A stretch of DNA of 64,000 nucleotides from Bacteroides salyersiae WAL 10018 = DSM 18765 = JCM 12988. Its GTDB lineage: Bacteria; Bacteroidota; Bacteroidia; Bacteroidales; Bacteroidaceae. The notes under the pieces were generated by a model, which was not told the DNA's origin, made no database searches, and was given only the letters and a program-made list of their open reading frames with translations. The DNA is taken from contig NZ_KB905466.1 of NCBI RefSeq assembly GCF_000381365.1, positions 184,744-248,743 on the forward strand, in the 5' to 3' direction. Each line of letters opens with the position of its first letter. The stretch's first letter is position 1. A program made the translations under genes and the position numbers. This document shows positions 27,573 through 35,973 of the stretch, in pieces.

Positions 27573-28033
27573 ATCTCGGACATCCGCTTCATAAAAGCCT
27601 TGATTCCCTCCTTATCGGCAACATCAGGCGCCCAAGGAGCCAGATTTTCAGGGATCAACGGAGCATAAGGCCCCTGCTTTATTTCATATATCACCGTATT
27701 GGGCTCAAGCACTATAATACAATGCCATATGCAAGGCGGAATTTCTATACCATACATGCCCTTATCCGGATTCAAATTCACTTTATCCGTAACATTACCT
27801 TCTTCATCAAACAGAATAGCAAGCAAACTACCTCGAAGAACGATATAAATCTCTTCCTTATCCGGGTTCTTATGACGATGGGGCGGCAAATACGTATCCG
27901 GCTCAAGTGCATTCAGCATACGATGAATCGGTGCATCCATTGACTCATGAAAATTGTAATTCATGCGCAGGCGCGGATTCTCTTTTGCCTGCCCGGATAC
28001 ATTATTCAGTAAAGAATCGGTAATTAATTTCAT
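27569..28033 (-). CDS. WbuC-family cupin metalloprotein
   Basis: I prefer the ATG at 28031-28033 (MKLITDSLL) over one eight codons upstream that overlaps the preceding gene more. The ~154-residue protein has a single cupin: PPHRHKNPDKEEIYIVLRG near residues 68-86 gives the H-x-H...E metal ligands, and PPCIWHCIIVLE supplies the last His. WbuC-like cupins occur in O-antigen and capsule loci with unknown reaction. Here it follows an UpxY-type antiterminator gene, as if the pair were an orphan piece of a polysaccharide locus, but no glycosyltransferases are nearby. Confidence 0.75.
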   Translation of the reverse strand: MKLITDSLLNNVSGQAKENPRLRMNYNFHESMDAPIHRMLNALEPDTYLPPHRHKNPDKEEIYIVLRGSLLAILFDEEGNVTDKVNLNPDKGMYGIEIPPCIWHCIIVLEPNTVIYEIKQGPYAPLIPENLAPWAPDVADKEGIKAFMKRMSEI

Positions 28034-28040
28034 AGAATCC

Positions 28041-28607
28041 TCATTTCGTTTTTTCAACAGAATCAGCGGTAACTACAACCAAAGCGGAACCTAACCCTAC
28101 AATACGAAGCATCAGTTTGTCTTTTCCCTGATAATCGACCAGTTCTCCTTTCACACCTTTGAGCTGTCCATGAACAACTTGAACCATCACACCAGATGCC
28201 AATTCTTCTGTAAATTCAACAAGTTCATCTGTATTTTCTACCATACTGCGGAAAGTTTCCATCTGATCTTCCGGAATAGAAACATATCGCCCCTCTTCCC
28301 GAAGAAGAAAAGAAATCCCTTTTATACTTTTAATTCTGGTAACTTCGTCCATCGGCAAACGTACAAAGACGCATCCCGGAATAACCGGAACCATCACCTT
28401 CCTCTTACGATTATTCCATGAACGAACTATAGACTGAAGTGGTAAATAGCTCTCAATACCTGCTTTATCAAGCTGTTCTTTTACACTCTTCTCAGCCTTT
28501 ACTGCTGTATACACAGCATACCAACAAGATGTTTTTTCTTCTATTTTCCTGTTTGTTGTTTCCATCCCTTTAATAAGTCTTTCACAAAAAGCATCCATCT
28601 TATCCAA
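28041..28607 (-). CDS. UpxY-type NusG-like transcription antiterminator
   Basis: The up to 188-residue protein has a NusG N-terminal domain (CWYAVYTAVKAEKSVKEQL, then VPVIPGCVFVRLP) and a C-terminal KOW-like domain (VQVVHGQLKGVKGELVDYQG), the layout of Bacteroides UpxY/LoaP relatives. UpxY proteins prevent premature termination of their own capsule operon. The start is uncertain: an ATG 14 codons in (28565) begins METTNRKIEEK and leaves more leader. It precedes only a WbuC-like cupin gene, so its target transcript is unclear. Possibilities are this small operon, or a distant locus. Confidence 0.82.
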   Translation of the reverse strand: MDKMDAFCERLIKGMETTNRKIEEKTSCWYAVYTAVKAEKSVKEQLDKAGIESYLPLQSIVRSWNNRKRKVMVPVIPGCVFVRLPMDEVTRIKSIKGISFLLREEGRYVSIPEDQMETFRSMVENTDELVEFTEELASGVMVQVVHGQLKGVKGELVDYQGKDKLMLRIVGLGSALVVVTADSVEKTK

Positions 28608-28642
28608 CCAATATCCGCCAAAAATAAATAAGAATCAAGATA

Positions 28643-28777
28643 TTACCTAATAAATCCGGCTTCCAAAGTATCACCATTTATCATACTGTCACTTACACAA
28701 TCATCAGTCCGCACTTTGCTTATTTGCAATAGCTGAACTGTCTGACTATATATATCATAAACAATAAATCTACGCAT
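28643..28777 (-). CDS. Candidate 44-residue ORF in the leader of the upxY-like gene
   Basis: An ATG at 28775-28777 opens a 44-codon frame (begins MRRFIVYDIYSQ, ends AGFIR) that stops 36 bp before the upxY-like ATG. A TACCTTTG -7-like box lies 45 bp upstream at 28822-28829. It could be a leader peptide in the antiterminated transcript or chance. Codon use looks ordinary and no homologue is recognised. Confidence 0.3.
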   Translation of the reverse strand: MRRFIVYDIYSQTVQLLQISKVRTDDCVSDSMINGDTLEAGFIR

Positions 28778-29273
28778 AAGATATTCAGATTAATCTTTTT
28801 GAGTCTTTTATAAACTGGTCACAAAGGTAATATATTATTTTCATAATATACATTTATTTTATTACTAAGTTTTAGAATTTGTATCAAAAGCCAGTTATAA
28901 GTCCCCTGACAACTTAGTAACTTTCGCATACAAAAGCCGTTTTTATAGGATATGCAGCAAGATTAAGATTCGAAAAATCAAATATATATTAAAAACATAT
29001 CATTTTGCCAAGGCTATTACCTTATAATAAAAATCACCAATCATCTTGCCTTTTATAAACGCTCTCATTTCAAATATGACAAATAGTTTCTTCAATATAT
29101 TCTCTATCCACATCCATTTTTTCAATGCTATAGCTTTACAAATTCCATTCCATAACTGCTTATTTATCTCCAGAGAAATCCCATGCTACTATTCTTTTTT
29201 TAATAAGAGAATGCCAACTAACTGAAAGACAGAAACCAAAGAAAATAATAATCAAAAAAAAGAAGATTTCTTT
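28778..29273. other. AT-rich non-coding gap between upxY-like gene and tRNA-Thr
   Basis: No gene is supported. It contains a -7-like box for leftward transcription (28822-28829) and a 10-bp perfect inverted repeat, TTACTAAGTT at 28862-28871 with AACTTAGTAA at 28911-28920. An ORF crossing the tRNA on the minus strand is judged spurious. Confidence 0.6.
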
Positions 29274-29302
29274 TTGATTATTCGAATAAAGCTGTAATTT
29301 TG
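29274..29302 (+). promoter_or_regulatory. tRNA-Thr promoter
   Basis: TTG at 29274-29276 and TAATTTTG at 29295-29302 are separated by 18 bp, a good Bacteroidetes promoter, 19 bp before the tRNA 5' end. Confidence 0.7.
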
Positions 29303-29321
29303 CATGCCGTAAACGGACAAT

Positions 29322-29394
<73 letters not shown>

Positions 29395-29402
29395 CTTTCA
29401 TT

Positions 29403-29434
29403 AAGCACTGATTATTTTAATCGGTGCTTTTTGC
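29403..29434 (+). terminator. Terminator after tRNA-Thr
   Basis: AAGCACTGATTA pairs with TAATCGGTGCTT (one G-T pair, AT-rich loop) and is followed by TTTGCTT, nine bases after the tRNA 3' end. Confidence 0.75.
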
Positions 29435-29569
29435 TTAAATAGAATAATGTATTCAAAAAAAACACCTATAATCGTTATCTGAACAAGCGTACTAATTGCG
29501 ATACCGGTAGTTTTTTCAAGTTAATCCTGTTTTAGTAAAAAACGCATCACAATCAGTTTTAGCCATGTC

Positions 29570-30451
29570 ATGAGCCGAAAAAGGAATCAAAAAAAGAAAA
29601 AAGCCCAAAAATATTCCCAAATAGGATGTATTATTACTATCCTAGTTTTAATACCTGTTTTTTATGGTTTATACCTTTATTTTCAACAATCCGAAACGCT
29701 CCCCTCTTTTCCGGACAAGACAGTCAAAATTCCTGCTACATCCATTCGACAGCCGATACCGACAGCCGAAGAGCTTACGATACCGCGAATGATTATTCCC
29801 AGAAAAGAACAAATCATCCACCATACCGGATATAGCGTATCATATAATGAAAATCTCCGCCTGCCTAACTGGGTCGCATATGAACTGACACGCCAAGAGA
29901 CACAAGGCAATGCTAAAAGAACCGACCGTTTCATTACCGACCCTTCGGTAAAAGGTATCATTGCTACCAATGCCGATTACGCACGCTCAGGATATGACAA
30001 AGGACACATGGCGCCCGCAGCCGATATGAAATGGAGCAATACGGCAATGAAAGAATCATTTTACTTTAGCAATATGTGCCCGCAACACCCGGAACTGAAC
30101 AGACGCAAATGGAAAGACCTGGAAGAAAAAATACGTGATTGGGCCATTACCGACAGTGCTATTATTATAATTTGCGGACCTATTATAGAAAAAACGCCAC
30201 AGAAAATAGGAAAAAACAAGGTAACAGTTCCACAAAAATTCTTCAAAGTAATTTTATCACCTTTTACCACATCACCTAAAACCATTGGATTTCTATTCAA
30301 AAACGGACGTTCCGTATCCCCACTCGCCACTTACGCAGTATCAGTGGACAGTATTGAAACGCTGACGGGAATGGATTTCTTTGCCCCTCTGCCTGATGAT
30401 TTGGAAAACAAAATAGAATCACAAGTGAATTGCGACCAGTGGGGACTTTAA
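29570..30451 (+). CDS. Membrane-anchored or secreted DNA/RNA non-specific endonuclease (NUC family)
   Basis: The 293-residue protein has a lysine-rich start, one hydrophobic helix (residues ~18-38) and a beta-beta-alpha-metal nuclease domain. The catalytic block reads YDKGHMAPAADM, with Asp143-Lys-Gly-His146 replacing the common DRGH, and the metal-ligand region FSNMCPQHPELNRRKW follows near 167-182. This family cleaves single- and double-stranded DNA and RNA with Mg2+. The N-terminal helix puts the enzyme outside the inner membrane, probably for nucleic acid scavenging. It stands alone between the tRNA and mltG. Confidence 0.88.
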   Translation: MSRKRNQKKKKAQKYSQIGCIITILVLIPVFYGLYLYFQQSETLPSFPDKTVKIPATSIRQPIPTAEELTIPRMIIPRKEQIIHHTGYSVSYNENLRLPNWVAYELTRQETQGNAKRTDRFITDPSVKGIIATNADYARSGYDKGHMAPAADMKWSNTAMKESFYFSNMCPQHPELNRRKWKDLEEKIRDWAITDSAIIIICGPIIEKTPQKIGKNKVTVPQKFFKVILSPFTTSPKTIGFLFKNGRSVSPLATYAVSVDSIETLTGMDFFAPLPDDLENKIESQVNCDQWGL

Positions 30452-30572
30452 ATCCGGGCAATAACCCTAAAACGCATTTATACCAATAACATCATCGGCA
30501 TTCAAAAGCAAATAATAGCTAAACACTCAAAAAACAGTCTCCACCAAGTCGCCTATTTAGTCGAATTCTTAT

Positions 30573-30580
30573 TACCTTTG
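30573..30580 (+). promoter_or_regulatory. Candidate mltG -7 box
   Basis: TACCTTTG matches TAnnTTTG and lies 29 bp before the mltG ATG. No clear -33 element is seen. Confidence 0.45.
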
Positions 30581-30609
30581 ATGAGTTTTTATAATGTGAA
30601 CGTCTTTTT

Positions 30610-31647
30610 ATGGACAAGAAAAAGAAAAAAATCCTTATCAGCCTAACGGCTATCTTCTTTATAGTCTGCATAGCAGGAATCGGTACTTTTTATTACTACC
30701 TCCTGTATCCGCAATTTCATCCCGCTAAAACAGTTTATGTGTACGTAGACCGTGACGACACGGCAGACTCCATATATAATAAGGTGAAAGCAAAAGGACA
30801 TCCCGGTAACCTTACCGGATTCCGTTGGATGGCAAAATATCGTGAATTAGAAAAAAACATCCACACCGGCCGCTATGCCATTCGTCCCGGAGAGAATGTA
30901 TACCATGTTTACAGCCGGATATCCCGTGGTTATCAAGAGCCGGTCAACCTGACAATCGGCAGTGTAAGAACGCTCGACAGGCTGGCACATAACGTAGCCA
31001 AACAATTAATGATAGATTCTATCGAAATTGCAACTTTACTATTCGATTCCACTTTTCAGCAAAAAATGGGATATGACAAAGAAACAATGGCATGCATGTT
31101 TATTCCCGAAACTTACCAAGTATATTGGGATATGAGTGCCGACAGCTTCTTCGAGCGTATGCAAAAGGAACATAAAAGATTCTGGAATGACGAACGTCTT
31201 GCCAAAGCACAAGCTATAGGAATGACTCCGGAAGAAGTGTGCACGCTGGCATCCATCGTAGAAGAAGAGACAAATAATAATGGGGAAAAACCTATGGTGG
31301 CAGGATTATACATCAACCGGTTGCAAAGAGGCATGCCGCTTCAAGCAGATCCTACGATCAAATTTGCATTGCAAGACTTCGGATTAAGAAGAATCACCAA
31401 CGAGAACCTACGGGTTGAATCTCCATACAATACTTATATAAATACCGGACTTCCTCCGGGACCGATCCGCATTCCTTCCACTAAAGGCATAGATAGCGTT
31501 CTTAATTATGCAAAACACAATTATATTTATATGTGTGCAAAAGAAGATTTTTCGGGTACCCACAATTTTGCATCCAATTATACCGACCATATGGCTAATG
31601 CCAGAAAATATTGGAAAGCATTGAACGAAAGAAAGATTTTTAAGTAA
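30610..31647 (+). CDS. mltG: Endolytic murein transglycosylase MltG (YceG-like)
   Basis: The 345-residue protein has a basic N-terminus, one transmembrane helix (residues ~9-31), a LysM-like region and the YceG catalytic domain. The block LASIVEEETNNNGEK contains the catalytic Glu at residue 218, followed by VAGLYINRLQRGMPLQADPT and NTGLPPGPI, all hallmark motifs. MltG cuts nascent glycan strands at the membrane and limits their length. Size and motifs agree with a full-length enzyme. Confidence 0.94.
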   Translation: MDKKKKKILISLTAIFFIVCIAGIGTFYYYLLYPQFHPAKTVYVYVDRDDTADSIYNKVKAKGHPGNLTGFRWMAKYRELEKNIHTGRYAIRPGENVYHVYSRISRGYQEPVNLTIGSVRTLDRLAHNVAKQLMIDSIEIATLLFDSTFQQKMGYDKETMACMFIPETYQVYWDMSADSFFERMQKEHKRFWNDERLAKAQAIGMTPEEVCTLASIVEEETNNNGEKPMVAGLYINRLQRGMPLQADPTIKFALQDFGLRRITNENLRVESPYNTYINTGLPPGPIRIPSTKGIDSVLNYAKHNYIYMCAKEDFSGTHNFASNYTDHMANARKYWKALNERKIFK

Positions 31648-31674
31648 TCCTGTAATAAAATGATCTTAAAAATG

Positions 31675-31682
31675 TATCTTTG
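31675..31682 (+). promoter_or_regulatory. Candidate iorAB promoter -7 box
   Basis: TATCTTTG matches the -7 consensus 46 bp before the iorA ATG. No -33 TTG is obvious. Confidence 0.45.
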
Positions 31683-31728
31683 CCCAAATAAATAATAGAA
31701 CTGTGACTAACACTAATTAAAAAGATAT

Positions 31729-33321
31729 ATGAGCAAGCAACTCTTACTTGGCGATGAAGCCATTGCACAATCTGCATTGGATGCTGGGCTTTCAGGCGTT
31801 TATGCCTATCCGGGCACCCCTTCAACTGAGATAACGGAATATATCCAATCATCCCCCGTCACGAGTGAACGGAACATACACAGCCGTTGGGCTGCCAACG
31901 AAAAGACAGCAATGGAGGCTGCCTTGGGAATGTCATTCGTAGGTAAGCGGGCACTGGTTTGCATGAAACATGTAGGCATGAATGTAGCAGCCGACTGTTT
32001 TATCAATTCAGCAATCACCGGTGTAAAAGGCGGACTTATCGTTGTTGCAGCTGATGATCCCAGCATGCACTCCTCTCAAAACGAGCAAGACAGTCGTTTT
32101 TATGGTGATTTTTCATTGATTCCGATGTATGAGCCGAGCAATCAGCAAGAAGCTTATGACATGGTTTACAACGGATTCGAATTTTCCGAAAAGATCGGCG
32201 AACCATTATTGATGCGTATGGTTACCCGCCTGGCGCATTCCCGTTCCGGAGTAGAACGAAAAGCCCAAAAGCCGCAGAATGAAATATCTTTTGGAGAAGA
32301 TCCGCGTCAATTTATTCTTTTACCGGGTAATGCACGCAAACGCTATAAAGCATTATTATCACGCCAGGACGAATTTATCAAAGCATCCGAAGAATCTCCC
32401 TATAACAAATATACCGACGGTCCGAACAAAAAGACAGGTATCGTAGCCTGTGGCATCGGATACAACTATCTAATGGAAAACTATCCGGAAGGCTGCGAAT
32501 ATCCGGTATTGAAAATAGGGCAATATCCGCTACCCAAAAAGCAATTAATGCAATTAGTGGAGACTTGTGATGAAATTCTTGTTTTGGAAGACGGGCAACC
32601 GTTTGTAGAAAAACAATTGAAAGGGTATTTGGGTATCGGATTGAAAGTGAAAGGACGTCTTGACGGTACACTTTCACAAGACGGAGAATTAAATCCGGAT
32701 TCCGTAGCACGTGCCGTAGGAAAAGAAAACAAATCCGAATTCAAAGTTCCGGGTATTGTAGAGATGCGCCCGCCCGCCCTATGCGAAGGTTGCGGCCATC
32801 GCGATATGTATACCACTCTGACTCAAGTACTAAAAGAAGAATATCCTACTCATAAAGTATTCAGTGACATCGGATGTTATACATTGGGAGCCAATGCGCC
32901 GTTCAATGCCATAAACTCCTGTGTCGATATGGGGGCATCCATTACGATGGCAAAAGGTGCTGCCGATGGAGGATTATATCCCGCCGTAGCCGTTATAGGC
33001 GATTCGACTTTTACCCACTCCGGAATGACCGGATTGCTGGACTGTGTTAATGAAAATTCAGATGTTACCATTGTTATTTCCGACAATGAAACAACAGCTA
33101 TGACAGGTGGCCAAGATTCTGCCGGTACAGGACGTATCGAAGCAATCTGTACCGGACTCGGAGTAGATCCTGCACATATCCGTGTAGTAGTTCCCTTAAA
33201 GAAGAACTACGATGAAATGAAACGGATAATACGTGAAGAACTTGATTATCACGGTGTATCCGTTATTATCCCCCGCAGGGAATGTATACAAACATTAGCA
33301 CGTAAAAAAAGAAGTAAATAA
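31729..33321 (+). CDS. iorA: Indolepyruvate ferredoxin oxidoreductase alpha subunit
   Basis: The 530-residue subunit has the pyruvate-ferredoxin-oxidoreductase N-terminal domain (GVYAYPGTPSTEI) and a TPP-binding domain (ALCEGCGHRDMYTTL, IGDSTFTHSGMTG, VISDNETTAMTGG). It converts aryl pyruvates from aromatic amino acids to aryl-acetyl-CoA with reduced ferredoxin. The protein ends soon after the TPP domain (RRECIQTLARKK). The C-terminal 4Fe-4S ferredoxin module of longer IorA proteins is not visible, so electrons may pass to a separate ferredoxin. iorB follows after 3 bp and paaK after a hairpin, a coherent aryl-acid module. Confidence 0.9.
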   Translation: MSKQLLLGDEAIAQSALDAGLSGVYAYPGTPSTEITEYIQSSPVTSERNIHSRWAANEKTAMEAALGMSFVGKRALVCMKHVGMNVAADCFINSAITGVKGGLIVVAADDPSMHSSQNEQDSRFYGDFSLIPMYEPSNQQEAYDMVYNGFEFSEKIGEPLLMRMVTRLAHSRSGVERKAQKPQNEISFGEDPRQFILLPGNARKRYKALLSRQDEFIKASEESPYNKYTDGPNKKTGIVACGIGYNYLMENYPEGCEYPVLKIGQYPLPKKQLMQLVETCDEILVLEDGQPFVEKQLKGYLGIGLKVKGRLDGTLSQDGELNPDSVARAVGKENKSEFKVPGIVEMRPPALCEGCGHRDMYTTLTQVLKEEYPTHKVFSDIGCYTLGANAPFNAINSCVDMGASITMAKGAADGGLYPAVAVIGDSTFTHSGMTGLLDCVNENSDVTIVISDNETTAMTGGQDSAGTGRIEAICTGLGVDPAHIRVVVPLKKNYDEMKRIIREELDYHGVSVIIPRRECIQTLARKKRSK

Positions 33322-33324
33322 GCC

Positions 33325-33906
33325 ATGAAAAAAGATATTATACTATCAGGAGTAGGCGGGCAAGGTATCCTGTCAATCGCCACAGTCATCGGCAAAGCAG
33401 CCTTGAAAGACGGACTTTATATGAAACAGGCAGAAGTACACGGGATGAGTCAACGTGGTGGAGACGTACAGTCTAACCTGCGCATCAGTGACCAACCTAT
33501 CGCTTCAGACTTGATACCATCGGGAAAATGTGACCTGATCATATCCTTAGAACCCATGGAAGGATTACGGTATCTTCCCTATCTCAGCCCGGAAGGATGG
33601 CTGGTGACCAACGAAACACCGTTTATCAATATTCCAAATTATCCGGCAGAAGAAAAAGTACTGGAAGAGATTAACAAACTGCCTCATAAAGTGGTCTTGA
33701 ATGTGGACAAAGTAGCTAAAGAAGCAGGATCGGCACGTGTCGCCAATATTGTTCTATTAGGAGCCACTATCCCATTCTTAGGAATAGATTACACAAAGAT
33801 ACAAGATAGCATCCGTGAAATATTCCAGCGCAAAGGGGATGCCATTGTAGAAATGAACCTCAAAGCGTTGGCAGCCGGAAAAGACATAGCAGAAAAATTA
33901 ATGTAA
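33325..33906 (+). CDS. iorB: Indolepyruvate ferredoxin oxidoreductase beta subunit
   Basis: The 193-residue protein is the gamma-domain partner of IorA. It starts IILSGVGGQGILSIATVIG, the family glycine-rich motif, followed by AEVHGMSQRGGDVQSNLRI, which is also diagnostic. It begins 3 bp after the iorA stop and must be translated from the same mRNA. Together the subunits form the 2-oxoacid:ferredoxin oxidoreductase for aromatic keto acids. Confidence 0.92.
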   Translation: MKKDIILSGVGGQGILSIATVIGKAALKDGLYMKQAEVHGMSQRGGDVQSNLRISDQPIASDLIPSGKCDLIISLEPMEGLRYLPYLSPEGWLVTNETPFINIPNYPAEEKVLEEINKLPHKVVLNVDKVAKEAGSARVANIVLLGATIPFLGIDYTKIQDSIREIFQRKGDAIVEMNLKALAAGKDIAEKLM

Positions 33907-33915
33907 TCATGTGTA

Positions 33916-33978
33916 TCCTGCCGATATGTCAATCGGCATAACAACTGTTCAAAACATACAGTTGGCATATCGGCAGGA
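33916..33978. repeat. Intergenic hairpin between iorB and paaK
   Basis: TCCTGCCGATATG (33916-33928) pairs with CATATCGGCAGGA (33966-33978), and inner CAACTG/CAGTTG arms pair too. No T-tract follows, so it may stabilise or process the mRNA rather than end it. Confidence 0.7.
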
Positions 33979-34004
33979 CAGCACATTGAATAATTGTTCA
34001 AACC

Positions 34005-35312
34005 ATGAATACAAGATACTGGGAAGAAGAAATAGAAACGATGAGTCGTGAAGAACTAAAAGAATTGCAATTACAACGACTCCGTAAAACAATTTCCATA
34101 GCAGCAAACGCTCCTTATTATAAGGAGGTTTTTGCCAAACACGGCATTACCGCCGACTCCATCCGGTCATTGGAAGATATTCGTCAAATACCATTCACAA
34201 CCAAAGCGGATATGCGTGCCCATTATCCTTTCGGCCTCGTAGCCGGTGATATGAAAAATGACGGAGTACGAATCCATTCATCCAGTGGCACAACCGGTAA
34301 TCCAACTGTCATAGTACACTCACAGCATGATCTTGACTCATGGGCAAACTTGGTGGCACGATGCCTTTACATGGTTGGAATCCGTAAAACCGATGTATTT
34401 CAGAACAGCTCCGGATATGGAATGTTTACAGGCGGATTAGGATTTCAATACGGTGCCGAACGCTTAGGAGCATTGACCGTACCTGCTGCTGCCGGTAACA
34501 GTAAACGTCAGATAAAATTCATCAATGATTTTAAGACGACTGCCTTACACGCAATCCCCAGCTATGCCATACGCTTGGCAGAAGTATTCCAGGAAGAGGG
34601 TATGGATCCGGCAGGCACCACCCTAAAAACCCTTGTCATCGGAGCAGAACCGCACACCGATGAACAAAGAAAAAAAATAGAACGCATGTTGGGAGTGAAA
34701 GCCTATAACAGCTTTGGAATGACAGAAATGAACGGCCCGGGAGTAGCCTTCGAATGCACCGAACAAAATGGTATGCACTTTTGGGAAGATTGCTATTACG
34801 TAGAAATTATCGACCCGGAAACCGGCGAACCTGTCCCCGAAGGAGAAATAGGAGAACTGGTACTGACCACACTCGACCGAGACATGATGCCCCTGATTCG
34901 CTACCGGACGCGCGATCTTACACGTATTCTTCCGGGCAAATGTCCTTGCGGGCGTACTCACTTGCGTATAGACCGAATCAAAGGACGCAGCGATGATATG
35001 TTCATCATCAAAGGGGTTAATATTTTCCCAATGCAAGTCGAAAAAATATTGGTGCAATTCCCAGAATTAGGCAGCAATTACCTTATTACCTTGGAAACCG
35101 TCAATAATCAGGATGAAATGGTCGTTGAGGTAGAGTTAAGCGATCTTTCCACTGACAACTATATTGAACTGGAACGTATTCGTAAGGAGATTACCCGCCA
35201 ATTGAAAGATGAAATATTAGTAACACCTAAACTGAAATTGGTTAAAAAGGGCTCTTTACCACAAAGCGAAGGAAAAGCAGTACGAGTAAAAGACTTGAGA
35301 GATAACAAATAA
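34005..35312 (+). CDS. paaK: Phenylacetate-CoA ligase family enzyme
   Basis: The 435-residue adenylating enzyme shows the PaaK motif IHSSSGTTGNPTVIVHSQHD, the NSFGMTEMNGPG block, the YRTRDLTRILPGKCPCGRTH segment with its Cys pair, and GRSDDMFIIKGVNIFP. It activates phenylacetate or related aryl acetates with ATP and CoA. Coupling to iorAB suggests interconversion of aromatic 2-oxoacids, aryl-acetyl-CoA and free aryl acids, allowing either amino acid synthesis from aryl acids or ATP-yielding oxidation. The direction cannot be told from sequence. Confidence 0.9.
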   Translation: MNTRYWEEEIETMSREELKELQLQRLRKTISIAANAPYYKEVFAKHGITADSIRSLEDIRQIPFTTKADMRAHYPFGLVAGDMKNDGVRIHSSSGTTGNPTVIVHSQHDLDSWANLVARCLYMVGIRKTDVFQNSSGYGMFTGGLGFQYGAERLGALTVPAAAGNSKRQIKFINDFKTTALHAIPSYAIRLAEVFQEEGMDPAGTTLKTLVIGAEPHTDEQRKKIERMLGVKAYNSFGMTEMNGPGVAFECTEQNGMHFWEDCYYVEIIDPETGEPVPEGEIGELVLTTLDRDMMPLIRYRTRDLTRILPGKCPCGRTHLRIDRIKGRSDDMFIIKGVNIFPMQVEKILVQFPELGSNYLITLETVNNQDEMVVEVELSDLSTDNYIELERIRKEITRQLKDEILVTPKLKLVKKGSLPQSEGKAVRVKDLRDNK

Positions 35313-35330
35313 TTCAATATAATTATATGT

Positions 35331-35375
35331 CTAATGCGCCAATTAAGAAAATTGTTTCTTCAGTTGGCGCATTAG
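35331..35375. repeat. Hairpin between paaK and xpt
   Basis: CTAATGCGCCAA (35331-35342) pairs perfectly with TTGGCGCATTAG (35364-35375). No T-tract follows in the plus direction. It is probably a transcript-end or processing structure and shares the ATG-CGCCAA theme with the hairpins near 33.9 and 61.2 kb. Confidence 0.6.
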
Positions 35376-35400
35376 TACATCCATACTTTAATCATACCTT

Positions 35401-35967
35401 ATGCAACTATTAAAAAAAAGAATCCTGCAAGATGGAAGATGCTTCGAGGGAGGCATTCTGAAAGTAGACAGTTTTATAAACCATCAAATGGATCCCGTAC
35501 TGATGAAATCTATCGGAGTAGAATTCGTACGCCTTTTTGCAGGAACCAATGTCAATAAGATTATGACGATAGAAGCCAGTGGTATCGCTCCGGCCATTAT
35601 GACCGGTTATCTGATGGATTTACCGGTGGTATTTGCCAAAAAGAAATCTCCTAAAACCATACAGAACGCATTAAGTACCACAGTTCATTCTTTCACCAAA
35701 GACCGTGATTATGAAGTTGTCATCAGTAGTGATTTTCTAACCCCCGAAGACAACATTCTTTTCGTTGATGACTTTCTGGCATATGGAAACGCCGCCTTAG
35801 GTGTTTTAGACTTGATCAAGCAATCCGGAGCTAACCTGGTAGGAATGGGGTTCATTATAGAGAAAGCCTTTCAAAACGGGCGTAAAACACTCGAAGAAAG
35901 AGGTGTACGCGTAGAAAGTCTCGCCATTATAGAAGATTTATCCAATTGCCAGATTAAAATAAGATAG
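35401..35967 (+). CDS. xpt: Xanthine phosphoribosyltransferase
   Basis: The 188-residue protein is a type I phosphoribosyltransferase with the PRPP-binding loop [14 protein letters not shown] near residues 120-133 and a start ([21 protein letters not shown]) close to Bacillus Xpt. It also shows IEASGIAPA and [10 protein letters not shown]. It salvages xanthine to XMP in the cytoplasm. No purine riboswitch aptamer is visible in the 88 bp upstream. Confidence 0.93.
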   Translation: MQLLKKRILQDGRCFEGGILKVDSFINHQMDPVLMKSIGVEFVRLFAGTNVNKIMTIEASGIAPAIMTGYLMDLPVVFAKKKSPKTIQNALSTTVHSFTKDRDYEVVISSDFLTPEDNILFVDDFLAYGNAALGVLDLIKQSGANLVGMGFIIEKAFQNGRKTLEERGVRVESLAIIEDLSNCQIKIR

Positions 35968-35973
35968 CTTCTT

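Noticed and set aside
35313..35400. Purine riboswitch upstream of xpt
   Set aside because: The interval holds a simple 12-bp hairpin and lacks the conserved purine aptamer core.
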